DNA of 64,000 nt, from contig OW568864.1 in NCBI GenBank assembly GCA_938743325.2, positions 744,001 through 808,000 of the forward strand, given 5' to 3'. Positions 37,667-46,464 of the stretch are shown here, one piece after another (positions within the stretch are counted from its first letter, which is position 1; each line of letters starts with the position of its first letter). The translations under genes and the position numbers were made by a program. Under the pieces are notes generated by a model. The model ran no database searches, was not told where the DNA came from, and was given only the letters and a program-made list of their open reading frames with translations. This DNA comes from Pycnococcus provasolii. Taxonomy: Eukaryota > Chlorophyta > Pseudoscourfieldiophyceae > Pseudoscourfieldiales > Pycnococcaceae.

Positions 37667-37948
37667 GCGGTACAGTGTACTGTATAAATCCAAGGTCGCT
37701 CACTCAGTAATTGAACAGTACTTTACTTTGTCCAACGGTCGTCCATTCACACCATTCGCATTGGCGCCACTCAGCAGCGCGTTTGTGCAAGGCGGCGCTG
37801 GTGCTTTCGAAGACCATTCGCGGGGACGGTGGAGGTATAAGTAGTCTAATCAATATCTTTCTCTCGTAGCAAATAACAAAAAAGGTCAACAATAAGCATG
37901 CGGCAACGCGGCGCATGCAAGGGCGGGCGCGCGGGCGCACCTCACGCC

Positions 37949-38381
37949 TCACGGCGACTCTGGCTCAGTGATGTGGTTGTCGCGCGCGAAGTACGGCGTC
38001 GCGGTATCATCGTGCTTTGGTCGCAAATGAACCGCAGCCGGTGTCTTGAGCTGAGATGTGTGCATGACAACCTCGTCGTTCGTGAGGTCGGGTATCTCCG
38101 GCTTGAAGTTTTGCACGGGGAAACGACTCACTTTTTCGTCGTACCGCTGCAGAGCACTTTCCACGCGCATACGCTCTTTCCTCTGAGTGCCCATTATTTT
38201 GGACAGAAAGCCAAACATCCCAGCGTGCTGCTTGAACGAGCCAAGCTTCGAAGGGCTCACTCTAACATCACGCCCTGCATTATGAGGAACGCTGACGCGG
38301 CTCTTACGAAGGGATCGAGGCGACGACGGCTGAGACTGGAGAACACGGGAAGCGCTAGTTCGCAAGGTTGGAGCTTGAGCT

Positions 38382-38435
<54 letters not shown>

Positions 38436-41400
38436 GTTGCATCTGGAGGTAAAGGCAGAGCGTGGAGCGCGCGGTCTTGCTTGCCCCATGTGTTTGGATC
38501 AATCGACGGCTCCGATCCCTTCGCTTCGTTCCATTCTGGAGGCGGCGGACGTGGTGGGTCCAGCTCCAGCTCAGAATCTGGCAAATCTTCTGGTATCGTT
38601 CGCAGCTCTTCGTAGACAGGTGCCAATTGCAGAGGTCTTGCATCGACTGAATAGTATGCAGTTGCAAGCTTGGAGTTTGTTTCCGGTGTTTCAATGGCAG
38701 CCTTGGATAAGAGATGCGGAGCAGGCGATAGTTCCATATGTGGCTCGATTTCGTCGTCATCACCACCGCCATCGTCATCAGAGTCCTGCATAATCTCAAT
38801 CTCGTCCAACATGGTCTGTTGTAGGGGCATCGGCAATGGCTGCAGTGGTGGCTTACGTTCAGAGCCGATGAGCTGGTCAACCTCAAGCACCAGCTTTGAT
38901 GAGATCGGCGATGGCTGCAGGGGGGGCATCGGAGATGGCTGGAGTGGTGGCTTACGTTCAGAGGCAACGGGTCGGTCAACCTCAAGCACCATCTTTGATC
39001 GGTTCTCGTCGCGCTCCTTTTCACTGAAATCCAACGTCGAAACTGGCTTGGCGTGCGTCCTCACTGCATTTAATTCCGCGCGAAGAAGTGCTACCCGCGA
39101 ATTTGATTCAGCCGTGGAATGCTGCCCCTTCACCTCAGAAAATGGAGCAGGTTGATCGGCCAATGCCTCAAGTAATCCAAGGCCACGAGGAGGTGAGTTG
39201 CTCAGCTCTTCGTCGACGCTGTTATTTGAGCTAGCTCGATCACCAGCCGCACGGGTAGATTTATGGCGATGCTGCCTTCGATTGTGTCGGCGTCCACCGT
39301 CGTACTCCGCGGCATGTTTGGAGCGACGTCGGCGCTCAACTTTTTCCAGCGCCTTATCCGTTGATGCGCTCGTAGCATCGCCGTCTGCCGCCATATGGCC
39401 GGACGAACGGTCAGAAGAAGACGAAGATGAGGCAGATCCACTTTTCTTGATTGCGTCGTCGTAATTCTTCAAAATGCGGTGGGACACAAGAGTATTGCGA
39501 TTCACATCCCAATGGAATGTCGCTGGCTGGTCCTTCTCATTCTCTTCCTCCTGCGGCGGTGGCGGCGGTGGCGGCGGAGGTGGTGGCGATGGTGGTGGTG
39601 GAGGCGGCGATTGCGGAGTTGGCGACTTGGACGATTGAACATGGCCTGTAGCTGCACGCTGTGGCGAGTCGTCGCCACCTTTAGCATCCACCGGCACTGC
39701 CTCAGGCACCACATTTTCGACATGAGCGTCATCACGTAAGGTCGATCTGTATGCGAAAATGCTCTCAGGCGGTTGCGCTTCGCATGATGCATACCCGCTA
39801 AGATCTGGCATTGGCGCGGGAGCTGGGGTTGCAAGCTGATTATTCTTCGCGCGCGCCTCCCTAAGAACAGTGTCTAGTACTTCGAAGCGCACACTCACCA
39901 AATCTTCCACGTGTGGCAGTTGTGCTCGTATGCTCGGCTCAGCAGAAAGCTTTTCCACTGTGTACGTGCGGTTCGGCGAGATCGTTGATAGTGGAGTCAT
40001 TGATTCTGGCGTTCCGTAAAGTGCATTGCCGTCCAGAGTACACAATTTAGGGATACAGATGCGCGCAAGCTTTCGCAGCATCGCTCGATCTGCCTCGGTT
40101 GCTGACGGGTGGTGTGAGAAACCGGTGTGCAGTGTTTCCAAACTCGGAAGAAAATACACGGTCCCCGCATGAAGCGGATGATTCGCATCCGCGAGACGAT
40201 CCGATGCATCGGCAAGCCCCAGACCGATGTCATCGTCAGGGTGTGGCACGCGGGCCGCGGCGCGACGTGCGTTGTTCATCGCAACGGCGAGGTCGTCCTG
40301 ATTCGGCGCCGGAATGCTGTTGCCAACAAGATTTAGGATACGCAATTCAGGAAGTCCCACGGAACCCTCACTGATAAGGCTAGCCGGGCAAAAGCTGTCG
40401 AGCATGTTATAACTTAAATCAAGCACCTCCAGCATCGCGCACGCGGCGACAGCGACCGCGCCATCACCTGCAATTCGATTGTAGCTCAAGTCTAGCTCGC
40501 GTAAATTTGGCAAAGCAAGCACGCCCATATTAGTGCCTAACTCTTCCAAGCCATTACCCGCAAGGGACAGAGATGTAAGTGTGTTAGGAAGTCCCAGTAC
40601 AGCCGCGTCGAATAAGCCCGCGAACTTATTGCGCGAAAGGTCTAACCTCCGCACATGAGCAAATCGACCACGATCCGGAGGCCGAAGGCGCTTCGCAATC
40701 GCCTTCGTGCAATCGATTTCGCGTCCCGACAGGTCGAGCGTAGTCCCATCTTCGAAGCTCAACTTGGCGCCGTTCCTTTCACCGTCGTCGCCTTCGTCGT
40801 CACTGACGCTGTCAAGTTCAGATGGTGGTGAAGGGGGCAGGGGAAGGGGATATGATTGGAACGGAGCCGTCGTTGTCGGCTGATTTGGCTGCTGAGATGT
40901 GAATGCAGATTCATGGTGCTGCGTACGTATTTGGGACGTTGGTTCCCGCGCTTCATCTGCAAATTCGTCGTGTGCCGACGCAGGCGGAAGATTGCGAGGC
41001 GGACCACCATAAATGTGGCTGTCGTGCTCGTGTGTGCGGCGCACGACATGCTCAATCTCACCAAATGAGGCAATGTCGTCGCCCGTGTTTTTGAGGTTGA
41101 CGCGACTCCTCTCCGACTTCTCTGCCGATTCGCGTGTTGAGAACCCTCGGCGAAGCAGGTGGGCAGACGCGGTGTAAACGTGTGGCACGTTTGGATTTCC
41201 ACCCAGGCGAATCTCGAGGCCGGGCACGCGACATGTCGCGCGCATGACGGCGTCCGCTCCTGCAGTTGCTAGATTGTTGTCGGAGAGGTCGAGCACTCGC
41301 AGGTTTGGAAAGAGTGAGGGATCGCTAGACAGCGCGTGTGAGAGAGCAAGCGCGCCGTCGTCAGAAATTCGATTTCGCGCAAGCGAGACGGTGCGCACAA

Positions 41401-42109
41401 GCTCGAGCGGCCCAGCTTCCGCGAGGCTGTCAATCAGCAGCTCGGCGAGGGCATCGTTTAGGCCAGCACCTGCAAGATTGATTGTGATTGGGGCGCGCTG
41501 CAGACGCACCTCGAGCGCCGTCGCGTTCGCCGCCGCCGTCTTCGCCGCCTTGATGAGCGCCTGTAGGACACCGGCGGACGGCGGCATGCTCGCCTGCGCG
41601 CATGTTTGTATGAACCTCGCGGTTGCGAGCTGCAGTCTCGCCGCTAGCGCCGCGGCGGGTGCATCCTCGAGTTGGACGATGCCTCGTAGTCTCGGCGGAG
41701 GCTGTAGCTGCTGAAAGCCTCGCGTCCGTTGCGAAGAGGTGGAGGCAGTCGCATCTCCTTCGTTTTCGTCGCGTCTTGGTCTAGGCGCGGCACCCGCGAC
41801 ACCCAGCTCGACGTCCCTGACGACGCGTGGCGCAGGTGCGAGCCACGTATCTCTTGCGCTTGAATCTCTGCATATGGTTCCCGAGGTTCCTTTCCACGGC
41901 GGCTTGGCCGTTTTCGCTTTCGCTTCCGCCGTTGGTGCTTTTCCACGCCGCCGGCTTGCACTTGCCCCACCTCGCTGCTGCTGCGTCTTGTGTAGTTCGT
42001 AGACGGCTGGCGACGTGAACGGCCCGTGTCCTGGTGGCGGTTCCGGCCAGAGTTCCACCTGTGGCCACGCGACGCCACCACTCGCTGAAGGCATCTGCGC
42101 TGAAGGCAT
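37949..42109 (-). CDS. Large leucine-rich repeat protein with disordered C-half
   Basis: 1386 residues from the ATG at 42107-42109; another ATG lies 5 codons on. A disordered basic N-terminus is followed by an RI-like LRR block (about 185-330: TINLAGAGLNDALAELLIDS, VRTVSLARNRISDDGALALS, LRVLDLSDNNLATAGADAV). A second LRR block (about 450-700) has LDLSRNKFAGLF, LTSLSLAGNGLEELGTN, LRELDLSYNRIAGDGAVAV, LEVLDLSYNML and LRILNLVGNSIP, closed by LCTLDGNALYG. The rest is low-complexity: poly-Pro, Ser-rich, two KPPLQPSPMP-type copies, and an (Ala-Gln)n tract. LRR proteins of this shape often act in cilia or centrosomes; no specific orthologue recognised. Confidence 0.85.
38366..38437 (-). repeat. Hexanucleotide repeat encoding (Ala-Gln)n
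   Basis: GAGCCT/GAGCTT hexamers, about 11 copies, in frame in the LRR gene. Confidence 0.95.
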
Positions 42110-43361
42110 GGCACAACGCGACACAAGCTTTCGTTGTTGATATCGTCACTCACTCACTCACTCAGGTGAAGGTGGTGAAGGTTGGGTGCGTAAAGTAACG
42201 ATCCGGGTAATAAAGTAAGAATATGACGTGAGGCTGTGAGGTGGAGGTCCGGCCGCAAGAAATAATGAACACGCGCCTGAGCCCTGACGCGCGCCTCATT
42301 CTTTTGCTCATTCATTCTTTGGCTTCGGCTTCGTTCTTTCTGCAAACTGCGTCATGCGTGTGGTTTCGACCGTGTGTTGGCCGACCTACTGTATGTAGGT
42401 GGCCCCTGGACTTCGTGGCGAAAGGTTTACAGTACGCGGAGTCTCCGTCGAAGCCCTCAGGTCGGCGCTCGCACTGTAAACTGTAATGACTGATGTATGG
42501 ACTGTGGACTGTGGAGTGCTGTATTGACGAGGTGTTGGTATGTAACTTTACGGTACGGCGCGTTTCCCTTGTGCGACCTGGTCAACTTACTGTATGAAAA
42601 ATGCATGCCTGGTAAACTAAGAAGCAGATGCAGATGCTCCCTCAAACCAAGGGGAAATGATATCATTTCCCCTTGCTCAAACACTCAAAATGGCCATGAT
42701 GCAAGATGCAAGTTGTTGACTTGTTGTTGTTGTTGTTGTTAACTCTGCAGACTCTGTGCTCAACTTGTTATGCCCACATATTCTACTGTATGTATCTATG
42801 TATGACGATGTGCGCGGCGCGAAATCGAAGCGAGATTGCAAATAATGGGTCCCAGGTGCCAGGAGGATTGCGCCTCCCATAGTCCCTAAGTCCCATGCAC
42901 CATGATCGAGGAAAAGCGCGCGTGCTTGGCTGGTAATACTGTAAGTATCCATAGACCGGGTACAGTAGAACTAATTAAGGGGAATGGTGCCATTGTTGTT
43001 GATCCTTGCTTGATGCCCATACATAATACTTTAAGGTCCAAGAAAGTTACATACCCGGTAAAGGAAGAAGGGAGTAGTACTAGAATGGGGGTTTGATTTC
43101 TTATGGCAACTGGCAATGCATTCTATTTTAATAGGCTCTCCCGCCCAAACCCCTCTCCTGATTCTCCTCCCTGGAATCCTGGATTCTCGGCCCCTCCGAA
43201 AGTCAGCTCCCTCCATCTCGCCATCATATCATATCCTACGTCATCGCTCAGGCTCAGGTTCTCACGCAACGCACACGCGAGTGGACGCCATATTATATTC
43301 TCATATAGCCTCTTTCCTCTTTTCTTAGCTTGCTCTTCATCTTTGACTTTAAAAAGGAGGG
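42110..43361. other. 1.25-kb divergent intergenic region rich in TACTGTA
   Basis: Between the LRR gene and the chloroplast kinase. Six TACTGTA/TACAGTA heptamers (42387, 42428, 42588, 42784, 42937, 42961), the 28-bp palindrome at 42648, a (TTG)n block (about 42717-42739) and poorly conserved AT-rich sequence. I see no open frame with coding character. Could hold an untranslated RNA; nothing proves it. Confidence 0.55.
42648..42675. other. Perfect 28-bp palindrome
   Basis: CAAGGGGAAATGAT followed directly by its reverse complement, with no spacer. Confidence 0.9.
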
Positions 43362-46058
43362 ATGATGTCCTCGCACCAGCGATTGGTGTCGTCCTCCTTT
43401 GGGTTGTCGTCCTCATCCTTATGTGGTGGTGGTGGTCCTCATGGAATGCGACGCTCATCCTCGTCGTCCTCTCGTCCTCGTCGTTTCCATGCGCGCCACT
43501 CGCGCACGTGCGCACAGCTGACGGAAATCGGCGAGAAACTTGATCCCGCGCGTGTCGCGTGGCTTGGAGACAAACTTGGCGAAGGTAGCTACGGGGTCGT
43601 GTACGAGGGGGAACTCACCGGGCCGACGCAACGCGTCGTGCTGAAGCGTGTCAGGCCGCGCGTCGAGTGGGCTGAGGAGTTTGCGGAGATGGAGAGAAAG
43701 CTCAACGCGTACGTCTCCAAGGCAGCGCCGGGCTCGTGCGCACCTTATCTAGGATCCATCGAGGTGCCGCAGAACTACGTCGGAAACGCGCCGGGAACGC
43801 GCCTGCTGCGACCAGGAACGTGGCTCGTATGGCAACACGAGGGTACCGAAACACTAGAAACCATCATCGGTAAGCCGCGCAACAAGGCACTCGTGGAACT
43901 GGCCAAGGCTCTTGACTGCGACGACGAGCTCGCCGCCGCGCGCACCGCGTTCCGACAGCTCGTGCAAAGCGTGCAGAGACTTCACATTGCCGGACTCGTG
44001 CACCGAGACGTGAAGCCTGCGAACATCGTGCTCGCGACGAACCACAGGCAGCTGCGACTTGTCGACCTAGGTGCGGCGTGCGACCTGCGAATGGGTACTA
44101 ACTTCGTTCCACAGGAGGCGGTTCTCGATATCATGTACAGTCCCCCAGAGAAGTTCGTCGTGCCACCAGAAACAGAACTCGACTTCAGCGCGGCGCCGGG
44201 CGGACGCGTCGGAGCGTCCGCGTTGCTGTCGCCGCTCGTTTGGAGACGCTTCGAGCCTGGACTATTCGACAGCTGGAGCTTGGGCATCACGCTCATGCAA
44301 ATATGTATACCGAAGCTGCGCACGCCGCGCGGTTTGAAAGCATTCAATCAGGAGCTCAAGAATGCCGGGTACGAGCTTAGCAGGTGGAGGGAATCGTACG
44401 GAGAGAGGCTGACAGAAAAAGAAACGTGGGTCCTTGACGCCGAGGGCGCGATGGGATGGGATCTCGTCGAAAAGCTCATCACGCCTCGTCTCCGTCCGTC
44501 GTCGAGCTTGGACAGCTCCGACTTAGAAGGCAGCATTTACGAGGTGATGGGTGAGGCTGCGATATACCGCGATGCTGGGCCGCAGCGCATGAGCGTCGAC
44601 GCGGCTCTGCAGCATCCATTCTTGGCTGGCGCGTCCAGGAGCTCGTCACCGTCCACGCTCGCTTACGCAGACAAGTCGCCCATTCGCAGCAGCGAATCGA
44701 AGGGCAGTGGCGAAGGCACAGGGGTCATGGGGTTGTTTGGATTCCTCACAGGTGGAACGGGTGCAGATCGGGTCAGATCAGACCCTCCTGTCGAACGCCG
44801 GAAGTCAGGTGGCAGCGGCTGGGTTGGCGGTGGTCGTGCCGACTCCTCTGCAGCGCGAAATGGAGGTGGCGGCAGCACGGGAGCTTCTGCGGAGGAGGTT
44901 GAACTTCCTGCTGAGGGAACGCGCGTTAGCGGCGCAGACCTAAAGAAAGCGAACCAGCGTTGCGATGCGTCTAATCCGCCACGACGTGGTGAGCGCGTCG
45001 CTGTGCTTCGTACCAACGGACAGTGGCAGCACGCCAAGGCGATGGCTGGTGCGCCGTGGGGCTTCGTGCGTTTAAGCCTTGGCGTCGTGGATGAAACCAA
45101 TCTCCTGGTGAAAGATATCGCGGCAGAGGACCTCGCATCATCCGTGAGGCGATGGGTTGATGGCATGCCACCCGTCCCCGCGCCACCACGTCGCAGTGCG
45201 AGGCGAGGGGGCCAAGGGGACAACCTTTGGAATCTCGCCGTCGATTTGCTGAATCTCGAGCGACGAGTAGGAACGGCTCGAGGAACAGCTCGCAAGCTCG
45301 CTGAGAAGAAGGTGAATGAAGACACTTCGTCCGTGGAGCCCGCCGCGGCGGAGGCGCAACTTACCGAGCTTCAAAGCCAGCTAGCAAATCTGGCGCAGGG
45401 ACTGATGGAGTCTGTCACTGGCACATCTGGCGAAAAGGTGAAGACGAAGTCCGCCGCATCATCCGATAAGCCTGCGGTGCAGGCTGTGAAACTGGCCGAA
45501 AAGCCAGAGCCGAAGAAGGTGGAGCCCGTGACGGAGGTGGAAGTGGTCGGCGCACCCGAGCCTGTCGATGACCTGGAGCGTGGCGCACGCGACGCGGTTG
45601 TCGGTGCCGTACGCACCGTGGGCGCATTCGGCGGCCTAGCTGCGCGTGTCGTGAGCGACGTGCTCACGGAGGCATTTGGTGGTGACGTTAAGGACGCCAA
45701 GTCAGAAGAGGAGGAGCCTGAGACGATTCGCGCAACTGCTGAGCGCAAATCGACGGGAGAGGATGTGCAGGATGTGCAGGAGGAGCAGGAGGAGGGGAAT
45801 GAGGAGTACGGCCGCATGCGCGCCAAGCTTCGTCTGCTTGAGGAGCAGGTGCAGATGCTTGAGTCTCAGATGGAGACCATGACCTCTCCCGGCAAGTCTG
45901 ACGACCCACCTTCGTCGTCTTCGTCTTCCTCTTCTTCGTCGACGGTGGCATCGGCGGGCTGGGTCAATGAGGTGGCCAATGAGGTGGTGGAGCAGGAGGA
46001 GGAGGCGACAGCAACTGCGGCTGAGGAGGAGGAGGAGACGACAGCAGCGCAGAGCTGA
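43362..46058 (+). CDS. Chloroplast STT7/STN-like protein kinase with long C-terminal extension
   Basis: 898 residues. The Ser/Arg-rich N-terminus (about 1-48) fits a transit peptide. Kinase domain: LGDKLGEGSYGVVYEG (glycine loop, about 69), RVVLKRVRP (Lys about 92), GLVHRDVKPANIVLA (catalytic loop, about 213), VDLGAACDLRMGTNFVP (DLG in place of DFG), and LFDSWSLGITLMQICIPKLR. The HRDVKP...DLGAA.DLR.G.N..P order and the FNQELKNAGYELSRWRE helix match the STT7/STN7/STN8 thylakoid kinases, which phosphorylate light-harvesting or PSII proteins. After about residue 420 comes a linker, a small domain (about 520-595, GERVAVLRTNGQWQHAKAMA) and acidic coiled coils. The paired luminal Cys of STN7 are not evident, so it may be STN8-like or a separate branch. 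Confidence 0.85.
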   Translation: MMSSHQRLVSSSFGLSSSSLCGGGGPHGMRRSSSSSSRPRRFHARHSRTCAQLTEIGEKLDPARVAWLGDKLGEGSYGVVYEGELTGPTQRVVLKRVRPRVEWAEEFAEMERKLNAYVSKAAPGSCAPYLGSIEVPQNYVGNAPGTRLLRPGTWLVWQHEGTETLETIIGKPRNKALVELAKALDCDDELAAARTAFRQLVQSVQRLHIAGLVHRDVKPANIVLATNHRQLRLVDLGAACDLRMGTNFVPQEAVLDIMYSPPEKFVVPPETELDFSAAPGGRVGASALLSPLVWRRFEPGLFDSWSLGITLMQICIPKLRTPRGLKAFNQELKNAGYELSRWRESYGERLTEKETWVLDAEGAMGWDLVEKLITPRLRPSSSLDSSDLEGSIYEVMGEAAIYRDAGPQRMSVDAALQHPFLAGASRSSSPSTLAYADKSPIRSSESKGSGEGTGVMGLFGFLTGGTGADRVRSDPPVERRKSGGSGWVGGGRADSSAARNGGGGSTGASAEEVELPAEGTRVSGADLKKANQRCDASNPPRRGERVAVLRTNGQWQHAKAMAGAPWGFVRLSLGVVDETNLLVKDIAAEDLASSVRRWVDGMPPVPAPPRRSARRGGQGDNLWNLAVDLLNLERRVGTARGTARKLAEKKVNEDTSSVEPAAAEAQLTELQSQLANLAQGLMESVTGTSGEKVKTKSAASSDKPAVQAVKLAEKPEPKKVEPVTEVEVVGAPEPVDDLERGARDAVVGAVRTVGAFGGLAARVVSDVLTEAFGGDVKDAKSEEEEPETIRATAERKSTGEDVQDVQEEQEEGNEEYGRMRAKLRLLEEQVQMLESQMETMTSPGKSDDPPSSSSSSSSSSTVASAGWVNEVANEVVEQEEEATATAAEEEEETTAAQS

Positions 46059-46464
46059 GGAAACTATTTTGCTATTTTGCTTTTGTTATGTTTTGAGTAT
46101 TTTTGTGGTATTACGACAGTACAAGGGTGTGTAAAGGATACAACTCGTTTGATGATGAACTATAAAGTAAGTACATAACTACTAAGGTATGTGTGCACAG
46201 TAGTCCTCTAAGGTTTGTCCTTTTGTACTGTATCCTTCGTCACAGAACGTTCGTCACAGTAACTTACTTACTGATTTCCTTGCCCAATCTGAAAAACTGT
46301 AGATATTTCGGGGTTCTGAAGTGCGGGGATGCTTTCGGTATTTGGTAACCTCACGGTTTTCTTTCTTTCCATACATATGTCGCCGCCGACGTTTGCGTTT
46401 GCTGTGCCAAGCCACCAGCGGTTCACTCTGCTGTAGTGTAGTGGTTGGTGTTCGTGCGGTGGTA
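46059..46464. other. Intergenic region
   Basis: About 400 bp between two + strand genes. TACTGTA at 46226. A frame is open from 46321 into the SAC gene, but its protein sequence is not family-like. No other gene seen. Confidence 0.5.

Noticed and set aside
42110-43361. A possible hidden snRNA or tRNA gene in the large spacer
   Set aside because: I found no tRNA-like arms or Sm-site/U-snRNA hallmarks by eye; the palindrome and TACTGTA motifs do not define one.
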